A DNA stretch of 64,000 bases, taken from NCBI RefSeq assembly GCF_023278565.1, contig NC_064678.1, forward strand, positions 5,890,001 to 5,954,000. The letters run 5' to 3'. Position 1 is the stretch's first letter; every line of letters begins with the position of its first letter. Positions 22,992 to 34,392 of this stretch are shown here, one piece after another. A program made the position numbers and the translations under genes. The notes below the pieces were generated by a model. That model did not search any database and had not been told where the DNA came from. It worked only from the letters and a program-made list of their open reading frames with translations. This stretch comes from Colletotrichum lupini. Its lineage: Eukaryota > Ascomycota > Sordariomycetes > Glomerellales > Glomerellaceae.

Positions 22992-25544
22992 TTTGAAATG
23001 TGTGTGGTGGAAAAGGGAGAAAAGGTTGAAAGGAGCGGGTGAGGCTTGATGTTTCTGTTGCTCGGAAGAAGTGAAGCAGTGAAATGGAGCCCGGCTCTGA
23101 TTTGTTTTAATCAACTCTGTTGATGTTTGATGAGAAGAAGAAAGGTGGTTGGAAAGTGAAGCTGATGATCTTGCTGATGATAGACCCGTGATGGAGAGAG
23201 GAAGATCCGCTCTTTAATACCGATCAAAGGTGCTCGATCCATCGGATACCTTGGAGCCATCGATATCTCCAGTATATTCAGTCTAGTGTAACTTGTAAGC
23301 CTAGAAAAAAAGAGGAGTTTGGTCGTTGGGCGTAAAGCGGATCCTCAATTTGATGCACAGGGAGGTCCCTGGCTCGAGCCTATCATGGGCGATCTGCCGT
23401 CAAAGTTCATGACAGAGGGTGGGCATCCTTTTCCACAGCGAAGCGGTATCCAAGGTGAACCATGCTTCACCGTGTCGGGGGGGTACAAGCTCAGAGAGAG
23501 CCCTTTCATTTACTCTGGACATGCACGTTTGGCCGCGGTAAGAAGGCGTGGGAAGGGTGACGAAGTCGCAGTCTCAAAATAGCCCACAATAAACAACGGG
23601 CCAAGACTGGTAAACCCCCCTCCCCTTAATCCAATAGGAAACCTGACGCGAGGGTTCGTGCGCCTCCGAGGAGCAGGCATATGCCAGACTTTGCATAATG
23701 TAAGCCACCTCATCCCGCGAGAATGCTGTTATCAGTTCCCACCTCGGTTCATCGGTGGTATGTCTTGATTTGTTCCGGGACGGGATGGGGGGTTTGTCAA
23801 GCCACACCGACGCGACGGGACGACGTGGATATCCCGTGGACCGTCCATAGTGTATTATTCGTAGATATCAAAGAGAGAAGCTGGTCGAGCCTGGGTTCTG
23901 GGCCTCGGTGTACCTGCATGCTGGCAAGGGTCAGAAGAGGACATCTGCAGGTCTTGGCCATCTCCCCCAAACTCACTTCATCTCCGTCTAACCAGGACAA
24001 GAGATCGTCCCCTCTGATCAATCTGATGGGCGTCCGTGGCGTCCTGATTCGGGCGAGAAGCTGGGCCAAACTTTAATGTTTATCAATCCACGCTAGACGC
24101 ATCTCTCCGTAGATTGCTTTTTTCGGTTTCTAAACGCCCCCTCGTTAATTCCTGTCATTCTACAGCTGTCGTGATCCCCTTCGAGCTGCGCCTGGTACGC
24201 CATGGCCCCCTCCCGCCAAGATAGCCGCCTGTTGGACATAGATTTAGACGCTGGGTGGCTAGGCTGGACACGTGCTGGCCGCCGTTGGTAGCACGGCAAG
24301 GTGTCTGACTCTGACATACGGTCCCCTTGCATCGCATCCAATGTTGTCCAGGCTCCCTGACGTGTCGAACCTCATCTGAAGAAGCTTTCAGATGACGCTG
24401 TCGTACTCAAGGTGAGTTTCTTGCTTATTTGGCTTCTTCTAGAAGGAAAACTACGTGTTGAAACCGTTCCTGTCTCAATCATCAGGCCTACTGGGCATAA
24501 GGAAACTCGCTCTCAGCCGCACTAAGGAAAAGACGACGCAATATCGATGGAGTCAACGTCATCCACAATTGCGATGACAAGGCGATTACGGATACCTATT
24601 CATTGAAACGGAATATATTTGACAGAGGTCTTTTTCTTTGTGTGCGCGCGCTAACGAGCGTCTTGCCGTCCTCCCCGGTGGCACCGCAATATGGGAGATG
24701 GAGGGGCTCCTTCGCCTCTTCGGGAAGTGGATGGGCGGAAAGGGTCACACCAGCGAAAGGAGTGGGCGGATGGCGTCTAGGCGCATCGGGGCTTAAGCTG
24801 TCTTTGGGCAGCTTTAACCGATAAATGGCGCCCAGAAAGCTGCAGACGCAAGCTGACATGGCAGAGCCTCCTTTCGAGGTGACATTTTACTTTCTTGGAG
24901 TCCCTGAACTTTACAGAGCACTCTCACCAGCCACAGAAGAAGGGTGGGGGCCCTGGAGGAGAGAGAGAACAAGAGTGAGTCAGTTTCATGCCCCTGTCCA
25001 GTCATCGTTGATCGACTCCTTTCTGGCCAAGTCGGGGCTGGGTTCAAGGGTGACATTCGGTCCTTAGTCCCTGGGTCCTCTTGGTGGCCAAGACACACCA
25101 CACGTCTTCGAGGCTTTCGAGCACTACCATTAACTTTCTACTCACACACTTGGCTTGACCCGACCTTCTGGTCGGGAGCTGCCGTCTGTGCTGTTCTCTG
25201 CTAGATCTGGCGGCAGGGGAGCCTTGATTGCCTGCCCCCCTCCCTACTTTCCCTTCCCCTCCCACCCGAGAGTCAGACAAATTGCACAAGTTGCAGGTAG
25301 TGGCGAGGAAAACTCCAGTGCTCAAAGTCAATGGCGAGGAACTCGGATTCGTGAGTACTCAGTAAAGTGGTTTTTGCATATGCTCGGCTATGATCACCAT
25401 TCTCTCACACCTTAGCTAGTCTTGGCTCTCAGTTACCCCAACTTACCTGGGGCGATGATATTCTGCCAGCACCTGCCGATATCCCGCCCCCAAGTGTGGC
25501 TGCGACCGCCCCTGCCTCCGAGCCCGGAGGCCAGCTGCCCATAC

Positions 25545-25597
25545 CCACCCACTTACCTACCCACTTACCTACCTACCTACCTACCTACCCACCTACA
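25545..25597. repeat. CTAC/CCTA microsatellite
   Basis: Repeated CTAC units (with ACTTACCTACC variants) are purely pyrimidine/adenine on the plus strand. They are flanked by CCACCACTTCG-type low-complexity DNA. Confidence 0.9.
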
Positions 25598-25651
25598 ACC
25601 ACCACTTCGTCAACCTCGCCGTCGCTACCGCTACCGCTGCCGCTAATTGAA

Positions 25652-25935
25652 GCTATTCCTAACGTTAATATGCCGTAAGAAGAGAATAATCGCGAAGTTA
25701 ACGATCCCTTCGTCTACTAGCATGCCGTTAATTACGACGAATACGGCTACGTAGAGTACGACTGCCCACTTTATAGCTAGCGTTTTTCTACCCTACCCGA
25801 GGCTAGAGCAGCACTTAACGAGACCTACGAGACGGCAGTCGCGATCGAAAGTAGCAACGCCTCGCAGAGTTAACCTACCTAAATAAGCGTCGCAAATCCT
25901 CGACCTCGTTCGAGCGAGTCAATTGGGCAGCTGGG
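25652..25935 (+). pseudogene. Decayed coding relic of unknown family, probably from a transposon
   Basis: One plus-strand frame reads as ordinary protein (for example NYDEYGYVEYDCPLYS and PEARAALNETYETAVAIES) interrupted by five stops, all TAA or TAG, where CAA/CAG glutamine codons fit. That is the expected mark of RIP on a once-open frame. I do not recognise the family. The relic is followed directly by short tandem arrays. Confidence 0.55.
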
Positions 25936-25975
25936 CAGCTGGGCAGCTGGGCAATTAGGCTAATTAGGCTAATTT
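25923..25975. repeat. 8-bp tandem array (CTGGGCAG) decaying into TTAGGCTA
   Basis: Four near-perfect CTGGGCAG units are followed by units reading TTAGGCTA, which differ by C-to-T and G-to-A changes only. Confidence 0.75.
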
Positions 25976-25980
25976 AACAG

Positions 25981-26046
25981 AATCGTTGACTTAGGCCAAT
26001 TCGTCGACTTGGGCTAATACGTCGACTTGGGCTAACGCGTCGATTA
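25981..26046. repeat. 18-bp tandem array with GTCGACTTGGGCTA core
   Basis: About three and a half copies of an 18-bp unit (AATNCGTCGACTTGGGCT) are present, the first with RIP-like transitions. The unit length is a multiple of three, so the array may once have been coding. Confidence 0.75.
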
Positions 26047-29000
26047 CCGTACTTTTTACTAAAATAATTCAAGTTAATTGCCGGCCTCTGATTGGCCTAG
26101 CCCATCCGAATGCTGACTACGTAGAGCCTAGCTCACGTGTGTACCCGAGACCGGCGGTCGTGTGGCGGCCGCAGCCACACTTGGTGGCAGAATAGCGGCA
26201 GCTGGTGGCAGAATATCATCGCCCCTTACCTGTACAACGGACCAATTTTTAGTCCAGCAGAGAGGTTTATCTGAAGGAGCCGTTTTCTTGGATCTGCACC
26301 CCATGGTCTCTTCATCTGTTCTTTTGCTCGCAAATCGGTTCAACGTAGCACTTTCTGGAGGGGGTTGTCTCGCAGTCTACGAGGGCTGAGGCGACCCCGA
26401 CTCTATTTCCTTTCTTGGCAAATGTAGTCGACACTGTGAATGTGCCCTCCACGCCTCACCTTCAGGCTTCATCAAGAAAGTCAACCGAAACCAGGAACAT
26501 ACTACCTATTGACACGAACCATTAGTGTCTATTCTGGGAATCAGATCGGACAAGCGCGAAAAAGCCACGTCCACTTCACCTCGTCTCAAAACGTCTGTCG
26601 CATGTCACCCAAGATGGCAGCTATTGCAGACAGGATGATGGAATGACTGGCTGGTGCTGAGGTGCCTGGTTGGGGTTGGGGGTTTGGTTCGGACGGCGCC
26701 CGGCGCCCGGACTTGCGCCCATCACGGCTTTTCCGGACTCATGACGAACGGGTGCTTGTTAACGCGCGCCTTGCCGACCCTCACCCAACTGTGAAACCCG
26801 TGAGAAAATCATCGGCAGTTGTTGGCTGTCGTCCTCACCGGCCGTGATAAGAGCCTCAGTCTCAACTCTCTCACGGCATCCCCCCTCCCAACTGGCAACA
26901 GGATCCAAAACGGGGATTCAGATAAAATTGGAGAGATGGCTCTGCACCTGTGTAAGACCCAGCATGTGCAGAGGCCCAATGATGTCCTGACGGGACGGCT
27001 GCGGAACGTTATCGATGGCCCGGGCTCCTTTCTCTCTCCACTGATGAAGCTGCAGCAGTATGCAACTTGAGTTTCTCCATACATTCACTCTCTACTGAGA
27101 GGTTCTCGTCTCCCCCAACACGGCTAGGTCGGCCGTACCCTGCTTGTACTGTGCTGACAACAGTGCAGCAGGACCTGGTCGTTGCGTCTTCCTGAATCCT
27201 CCTTCCTTATTCCTTCTCGTCCATGTCAAGCATGTCTGAAAGTCTTGACCACTCTCAACTACCGAGATGGGTGGTGGAGTATTGTCTTGTCTCTCAATTC
27301 CGGGGCAACGGGTCGACTCCGGCCGTTCGACTCTTGTCCCCAAAACTCCAAAACTTCAAGTCTCCATCCAGTCTATCTGTCTCCAGGACCGTCCCAGATG
27401 GCCGCCCCGTCATACAGACATCAATATGCTATCGACCGCTAACAGTCTAGCGCATGCAGGTGCCATCTGGTTCTCGCCAAACTCTGTTTGAATGAATTGT
27501 GAATGCAAGTAAGGAAAGACGCGCCTCCCGCGGGCTGGTGGGGGGTTGCTTTACCATTCAAGTGTTTACTGTAGCATTGAACTTTACAGTCACCACCAGT
27601 ATTTGCTTGTTGGGCCCCTTTTTTGCGCAAGCTACATTGATTGCCGTCCACAACCACGTCATTGCCCGCCACTACGGGACTCAACGTAGTAAAAAGCAAT
27701 CATTGATGTTCATCTGACGTGGCTTCCTTAACCATAGAACCTTAATCATAACGGGATTGACGCGGCTGAGTGCTACTCTGATAGAAATTTTCTTCCTTGA
27801 TTTGCGCTCAGCCCTTCGGTGAATCTAGAGAGTCGGGAAGTGGGCGCGCTTGGGGGGAACGGAGCGAGCACAGCCAGCGGCGCGGCGGTGAACAGCCCAA
27901 AGCTAGATGGCACTCTCTGACTCTCTCACTCCCTCACCTTGCACCGCGGCTCACAAACTGCATGATTATGTGATAACTGGGCATTGGGCAAAAGGCGGCT
28001 CAGTTACCAATTTCACGCAAGAGGTTCCACAACACGCAAGCAAGCAAGGACGGCCCCTTGAGTACGCGGATGTTGTGGACAACAATCCTGTTCCCAGCCC
28101 AAGGGCCAACCCACCGGCTGTGGCTCGAGCTTGCCGCGCGCTCGTTCGGGAACAGACTTGACGGAAGTTCAGAACACTGGATTGAACCCCCAGCAATCTG
28201 TTTGTTATCGGCAACGCAGGGGAAGGGATAGCATCATTGTCGACGAACTGATTCGCCGCTTTCTTTCCATATCACTATCGGATATCCAGCCGGGTACAGT
28301 AGGAGACATGGTGCTGCGACGAGCCCCTACATTGTAGATATCCCAGACTACCTGATGGAGTACAGAGGTGTCTAGGCCTGCCAGTGCGTGTGCGCAAACA
28401 TCTGAGGCTCCGGCAAACACCGGCCGGATCTTCATGCAAGATTGGATTTTCAATCATTTTGAGTTTTTCGTTTATTTCTCCGACTAATATAAGCCAAGTA
28501 GATGTTCATATTATTTTCTCTCTCAGACACCGCAGCTAAGGAACCTCAAACAAGGTTGAAATTGATAACCTTCCAATGTAGACAGCATTGGCAGTAATCA
28601 ATTCGGCATCAGCGATCCGAAGACCTCGTCAAACGTCCCGAAGATGCTGGCCATATAGGCTACTCATGAGCACTAAGCTGTTGGTGCGTCCCCTTGCTGC
28701 AAGCCATACCGCCAACTAAGACGAAGGGGTCTTCAGATAATGCGCGATTGCGCAACACCGCAGTGCAATACTAATCCACAATCGCGACGCAATGCGACGT
28801 TGAGCCTGCAGCCTTACGACGACGTTGATACAAAGAACAAGAGCCCGCGCTCGTCCTCGCCGACCGTCACCGGCGAAGGGGGACGAACGTACGAGCGGCA
28901 TTGAATTCTGTGCGATGATCAAACTCGCTGATTGCCGCTCACCCGCGCCCCGCGGCCGAAGAACCAAAACTTGAACCATGCCCTGCCGCCCGCCCCTTGA

Positions 29001-29757
29001 AAAGCCCGAGCGAGAAAAGAGAAGAATGATGTGATGAAGGGTATCCAGAATTCCTTAACTTTGTTGTCCTTCCCAAAGAAATTCTAGAACTTGGGAGTCT
29101 CGTCTTGGTGCCCAGAATTGGGTGATCTCGCTCCAGGAGAACACGGACCCTTACCTTGTCTTTCTTGCTTAGCAAGATTAAAGGGCGACGATCTGAGCAT
29201 CACACAGGGGAGGGGGTCAAGTGTGGGGTCTACGGTCTACCTACCATTACGGCGTAAAAGGCTGTCTTTACACGTATCTGGCATTTTCGGACTTTCATTT
29301 ATCTACCTACACCACAGACCAAGTAGCATCTTGACGGATGCACTAACGGAGAAGACCCCCGTCCTGCCCTCGCCTACCGTAGCTGCGTGCCCATGGGGGT
29401 GGATGGAGGGGTGGGTTATCGACTGCGCAGAAAAGGAGACAGCTCCAAAATTCAGGGACCAGAAAGATTGTTGGCTGGGAAGGGAGGCATCAACGGAAGA
29501 GGCAATGATTGCACGTTTCATCGTATTCGAATATTGGGAATAAGAACTGTTTACAATCTTACTTTGGATGTAAAATGCTTCCGGGCAGTCTGGGCAGGGT
29601 GATGGAAATTGCCTCGCTTGAAATCTATGTGATTGTATTGTAGGAAGTAAATCAATGCTATGAAAGATCCAGATGCCAATTTTCACAGCCCACGCCATTC
29701 ACCGGGCCAAGAAGTTACACAGTCAGACACTACAGATACTAACTAAGATAGGGTAGC

Positions 29758-31573
29758 TCATGCCTTGACATCAGCATCGGCATCTTCGATCTCCAGACGG
29801 GTGCCGTATACGGTTACACCCCGGCCAGCATCATGCCTCGTCTTCTCAAACTCCTCAAACTTGAGAAGAGCGCTCTTGGGATCCAGCACAAACTGCCGGT
29901 GCCAAGGTCCGACGAACAGTCCGTCGGGGTCAACCTCATCACGCACACGACGCCACTGGACCATGTCATCACCGTACCACTCAGCAAACTCCTCGTTCTT
30001 GACGCTGAAGTTCTTAGCCCAGTGCGGCTTGCCACCGAGGTCACGCATCAACCACTCGAAGCCCTGCATCCAGCGCTTCAGGCCGGGTGGGTCGAGGTCG
30101 TAGGGACGGTACATCGTCGCGTTGAGGTTGAGCGTGGGACCGTCCTTGACGGTGCTGTCGAGGAAGGGTCTGTTGCGCTGCTCAGCGCTGGTGTGGACGG
30201 TGGCGTCGCAGACGCGGACCTCGACGGGCGAGTGCACGTAGAGGCCCTCAGCAGAGAAGGGAATGCCGTGGTCGACGTAGTCGGGGTCGCCCGGCTTGAG
30301 CTTGTTGAGCCAGGATCCGAGACGCATCAGGGCCTCGGGCCCGCGGTGGAGCGGGATGGCCCACTCGTTGACGAATTGGCTGTAGAGACAGTTCATCCAC
30401 AAAGCCTTATCCATGGGCTGGATGGCTGATGAGGTGTAACCATCATTGAAGCCGTATTGCATGCCGAACACGAACCTGTAGAACGTCAGTTAGTCTGTTG
30501 AGTCCGTCGACGACGTCGGACGAGGTTTATCAAGGGATGGGCTTCAGCTTACCATTCAACCCAGGGCAGGATGCGAGGGATGTAACGCGATAGGTAAAGG
30601 AGGTTGTGGTATATGTGATAACCGAGAGCTCCATCGTAGTAGCCGACTGGCGGATCTCGGTTCTTCTCCTTTCCGGACTCGAGGTCTTCCTTTGTGACAA
30701 TGTCTGCCTTCCAGACCACGGCCCTCCTGGTATAAGGCAGCCACCACACCCGGACAAAGTCGGACTGGGTCCACAGCTTGTTGTCTTGCTTCCAGGCGTC
30801 GAGCATCTTGTAGTCGGCCTGGATCGTCTGCTGCCAGTGCAAGCTAAAAGCCGGCACGGCACGGAAGCTGACCTCGGTAATGATGCCGAGGGCGCCGAGC
30901 GACAGCGTGGCGCCGCGGAAGAGATCCGGGTTCTCGTCCGGCGAGCATGAGACCGTCTCACCGTTGGCAAGGACGATCTTGAGGGAGGAAATGGCCTCGG
31001 AAAGCAGACCGTATTTCAGGGTGCTGCCGCGGGTTCCTGTGCTGATGACGCCGGCGATGCTCTGCTCGTTGACGCTACCCAGCACAGGGAATGAGAGGCC
31101 ATGCTTATTCAGCTCCTCAGTGAGTTGCCATAGCCGGATGCCGGCTTGCATGACAACGAGACCAGTCTCCTCTGTCAAGGTGCGTTAGCATAGCTGTCAC
31201 GAGATTACGCAGACGAGTGAGTGAGTGAGTGAGTGAGTGAGATGTGACATGAGGGTCTGTGCTTACTATCGACAGATAACACTTTCTTGAATCCATCGAG
31301 GTTGACCAGCCAGTTACTCGTGCACGTGAGGTCCGAAGGTGAGTGTGCATGGCCGACAGTGGTGATACGCCGTCTGCACCGGCGCGCAAGCTTGACAGCC
31401 TTCTCAACCTCCTGCTGCGACTGAGGCTGGATGAAGAGCTCCGGCAGCGATGAGAAGGTGCGCGCCCAGGTGGTGTGGAAGTGAGCCGACTTGGCCCGGA
31501 ACGGGATGCCATCGGCGGCGGCATCATCGATGATGCCGCGAATGTGAGGGTCCAGGGACGCAACGGCGGCCAT
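29758..31573 (-). CDS. ALO1: D-arabinono-1,4-lactone oxidase
   Basis: The model has three exons: 31573-31267, 31171-30553 and 30475-29758, with GTAAGC/GTAAGC donors and CAG acceptors, giving 547 residues, the usual length for fungal ALO. The N-terminal FAD_binding_4 fold has GHAHSPSD at residues 74-81, where a histidine normally carries the covalent FAD. SVNEQSIAGVISTGTRGSTLKYG and LGALGIITEV are the other flavin-fold hallmarks. The ALO C-terminal domain (PF04030) follows, including GGKPHWAKNF and VDPDGLF. The enzyme oxidises D-arabinono-1,4-lactone with O2 to give D-erythroascorbic acid and H2O2, the last step of the fungal ascorbate-analogue pathway, usually at the mitochondrial outer membrane. 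It lies head-to-head with the D-arabinose dehydrogenase that makes its substrate. Intron 1 contains a GTGA microsatellite. The start at 31573 follows from length and homology-like N-terminus. Confidence 0.93.
31215..31242. repeat. GTGA microsatellite inside intron 1 of the lactone oxidase gene
   Basis: About seven GTGA units lie within the intron 31172-31266, read on the plus strand. On the transcript it is a TCAC pyrimidine-rich repeat upstream of the acceptor. Confidence 0.88.
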
Positions 31574-32733
31574 TGTGAGTGTCGGAGCCTGCTCTCGTCG
31601 ACGATGATAATTAACAACTATTACACCGGGCTCGGAAGAAGCAAAGTCGAACTCCAGACGACCCGGATGATGATCCAAGGTTGAGGGGCTTTTGTTAAGT
31701 GCCGCCCGCCTCTCTCGTTGGCAAAGATTATGAATTGGACAACGCACCCTGAAAGCCGAGTGTTTTGGAAATTTTGAGGCTAATGACGGTTTATATGACA
31801 AAACAAGTTTAGCGTCCGCAATGGAGCACACCGCATCTTCTGGGTTTCTGACTTTCTGCGGTGCTTTCTGGTGCGACCGTACGACTGGCGCCAGGGATCG
31901 GGGGGATCTGTTTGTGGATGACGAGTCAAGGAGGGTGGCTTGAAACGGGAAGTCTCAGAGGAACATGGATACTGGGGGTTCCGCCACACTTATGCCGGCC
32001 GGCGAGGCCCGGAGGAGAAAAATTGCAGTTGGCAAGGATTCTTGCATTTGGGGGTCCTCCCATCCATGATCTCTCTTCTCTCTCTTTTGCGGCTTTGCCC
32101 AACTTGTCGTTCTGCTGTCACTCTGTCACTTTTGTCTATCAAGTTGTGGCAAGTTGAGACGAGGTGACACGTGCAATCGGTCCAAATTCACTTGGCAAAA
32201 TAGCTCGCGCCCAAGGGCTTGGCCCAAGATGGACCACGCATAAACCCCACCACGCAACATAGCTTCGTAAGTATTGACGAGTTGATACTCTAATACCTTA
32301 CCTATGTATCGGCACTGAGTCGAGTACCCTTTGAGCGTACGCGGCTTGAGCCTAGCCCTGGGAGAATCCGAGCTCACGGTTTCTGGGTACGCTAATAGAA
32401 GCGGACGGAGAAGAGCGGTCTCGAATGCCCACATAACAGTTATGGTTAATAACGAATTCTTCCTAGTCCAGGAGCCTGGCAAGCAGCGAGGCCCCCCATG
32501 CGGGCTTTTTAGACCAGACTTCTGGACCGATCCTGTTGTGACCCTCTCATATCAAGTAGCAAACACCTCACCGGCTCAGCCCTTTCTTCTCACTTCCCGT
32601 CTTAAGGCTAGACAGTTTCCTGACAAGTCCCTCTTCTTTCCCGCCCCTCTTCCCGAACTTTTACTCCCTGAGCATATCGAACCATTCTCACTAGCTCTCA
32701 TCTCATTCTCATATCACCTTTCCTCCAGGAGTC
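31574..32733. promoter_or_regulatory. Shared divergent promoter region of the lactone oxidase and arabinose dehydrogenase genes
   Basis: This 1.16-kb interval lies between two divergent start codons. The side next to the dehydrogenase is CT-rich (about 32570-32730), as is common upstream of filamentous-fungal start codons. I could not assign a specific activator site. An open frame at 32331-32948 runs across the dehydrogenase start in another frame and is not believed. Confidence 0.6.
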
Positions 32734-33993
32734 ATGGCTACCACAACAAGCCTCAACCCAGCCTCCCGGCCTTCCATCGCCCCCGTCCTACCGCCTCTCT
32801 TCCTAGGCACAGCAACCTTCAACACCCAGCATGTAAAGGACCCGCTGCAGATGCCGTACAGGCAAATCGTCTCAAGGGCGCTAGAGCTCGGCGTCAACGG
32901 CTTCGACACATCGCCGTACTACGGCCCCTCAGAAGTCCTGCTCGGTGACGCCCTGGCCGCCCACACCGCAGCCACCAACATCCCCAGAGAGTCCTACGTG
33001 CTGGTCACAAAGGCAGGCCGCATCGCCGGCAACGAGTTTGACTACTCGCCGGCGTACGTGCGCTACTCTGTCCTCCGCTCCCTCAGCCGCCTCAACACGA
33101 CGTACCTCGACCTCGTGTACATGCACGACGTCGAGTTCGTCTCCCCCGCAGAAGTCCTTGCTGCCGTCCAGACGTTAAGACAGCTTCGCGATGAGGGCAA
33201 GATCCGCTATGTCGGTATCAGTGGTTTCCCCGTTCACGTTCTCTGCAGTCTCGCCGAGATGATCCTCGCTGAGACAGGGGAGGCTCTCGATGCAATCCTG
33301 AGCTACGGCCACTTCACCATCCAGAACCCCACGCTCGGCCTCGCAGAGGTTGTCGCCGGACCCGACCACAACGACGAGCAGAGCCCGCTGCGGAGATTCC
33401 GCAACGCCGGCGTGCAGGTCGTGCTGAACGCAAGCATGCTCGGTATGGGTCTCCTCACATCCACAGGCGTTCCCGCGCGCACGGAGACGGCGGAGGGCAA
33501 GGCCGGCGTTATCGCATCGTGGCACCCCGCGCCGGATGACCTGCGCTCGGCATGCCAGAAGCTCTCGGCCATCGCCAGCGATGCCGGCGAGCGTCTGGAA
33601 ACCGTGGCGCTTCACTGGTCAATGGAGGAGTACGCCCGCGTCGGCGCCGCAGCTGGTCTCGGCGTGCAATTGCCGGGCCAGAGCGGCGACGTGCGCGTCG
33701 GAGGCAGCGTCATGGGCGTCACCAGCACCGCGGAGCTCGAGCAGACTGTCGAGTCGTGGAAGCTTGTGCTCCAGGGTCTCGCTGCTGGCAGCGAGGCTTC
33801 GGCGCGGTATGAGAAGCTCAAGGCTCTCGTGGAGCAGAAGATGTGGCCCGAGTTGGGCGTCTGGAAGGGCTACAGCTGGGCGAGCCCCGATGAGGGCTTC
33901 CAGAACGAGAGGAGCGCGGATAAGTTTGGCTTGATCCCGGAGGAGGATGAACTGATGACCAACTTCATGACTAGAATTTCCAGCAATTTGTGA
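32734..33993 (+). CDS. ARA2: D-arabinose 1-dehydrogenase (NAD type), aldo/keto reductase
   Basis: This intronless gene encodes 419 residues, starting in a good context (GTCATGGCT). It is an aldo/keto reductase barrel with the catalytic set D58 and Y63 (FDTSPYYGPSE), K93 (VLVTKAG) and H131 (LDLVYMHDVE). GLLTSTG and the C-terminal VMGVTSTAELEQTVE helix resemble yeast Ara2 and plant L-galactose dehydrogenase rather than classical xylose reductases. It should oxidise D-arabinose to D-arabinono-1,4-lactone with NAD+ in the cytosol, the step before the neighbouring lactone oxidase. The codon third positions are strongly GC-rich, suggesting good expression. The divergent layout with the oxidase suggests shared control. 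The alternative reading as a general AKR with another sugar substrate is less likely given the neighbour. Confidence 0.9.
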   Translation: MATTTSLNPASRPSIAPVLPPLFLGTATFNTQHVKDPLQMPYRQIVSRALELGVNGFDTSPYYGPSEVLLGDALAAHTAATNIPRESYVLVTKAGRIAGNEFDYSPAYVRYSVLRSLSRLNTTYLDLVYMHDVEFVSPAEVLAAVQTLRQLRDEGKIRYVGISGFPVHVLCSLAEMILAETGEALDAILSYGHFTIQNPTLGLAEVVAGPDHNDEQSPLRRFRNAGVQVVLNASMLGMGLLTSTGVPARTETAEGKAGVIASWHPAPDDLRSACQKLSAIASDAGERLETVALHWSMEEYARVGAAAGLGVQLPGQSGDVRVGGSVMGVTSTAELEQTVESWKLVLQGLAAGSEASARYEKLKALVEQKMWPELGVWKGYSWASPDEGFQNERSADKFGLIPEEDELMTNFMTRISSNL

Positions 33994-34392
33994 ACGATTA
34001 GCGTTACTTGCATGTCTCAATACCTGATAGAAATAGACACATTCGACAAAGTAATCTGCAATGCAATTCCTCATACAGCGATCAGCATCTGATTGGTCAA
34101 TATGCCTTGGCACACCAGCCCCCATGGCGATGCAGACTACGGAATCGTTATGAGGCGCACCATCAGCTGCGACGAATAATTGGACTGGAATTGTCAGACT
34201 GCGGCACAGCCTGCCTTGGGCACACTTCGAGGCATTCTGCCAGCTGCTTTCGGGGGCCATAGGAACCATAAGGCGAGATCTCCCCGCCCACAGCCTGATC
34301 GTATCTTCGCCATTCTCCCCTTTTCAAGTACGCGGGTCGCTGCTGTCATCGATCGTTTCAGTGCTGCCCTGAGTACTGACAACGGCTGAAAG
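33994..34392. other. Intergenic, 0.4 kb
   Basis: This is the 3' flank of the dehydrogenase and the short promoter of the STAND gene. I see no further feature. Confidence 0.6.

Larger units (their letters stand above)
22992..29757. other. Long gene-poor interval, 6.8 kb, not RIP-mutated
   Basis: The composition is like that of coding DNA, but no open frame has a recognisable domain or a believable exon chain. Recognisable contents are the SIS promoter, a CTAC microsatellite (25545-25597), a decayed coding relic (25652-25935), two short tandem arrays (25923-26046), and the 3' flank of the lactone oxidase. Long regulatory DNA, noncoding transcripts or a fast-evolving small gene cannot be excluded. 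Confidence 0.55.

Noticed and set aside
22992..23114. N-terminal extension of the SIS protein from an upstream ATG
   Set aside because: The extra residues look like translated leader, and the ATG at 22991 has a better context. It cannot be excluded without transcript data.
29091..29543. 150-residue open frame on the plus strand
   Set aside because: It has no domain, signal peptide or splice structure and lies in the 3' flank of the lactone oxidase. It is likely a chance frame.
32331..32948. 205-residue open frame on the plus strand
   Set aside because: It crosses the start of the arabinose dehydrogenase in a different frame, has low-complexity content, and has no recognisable domain.
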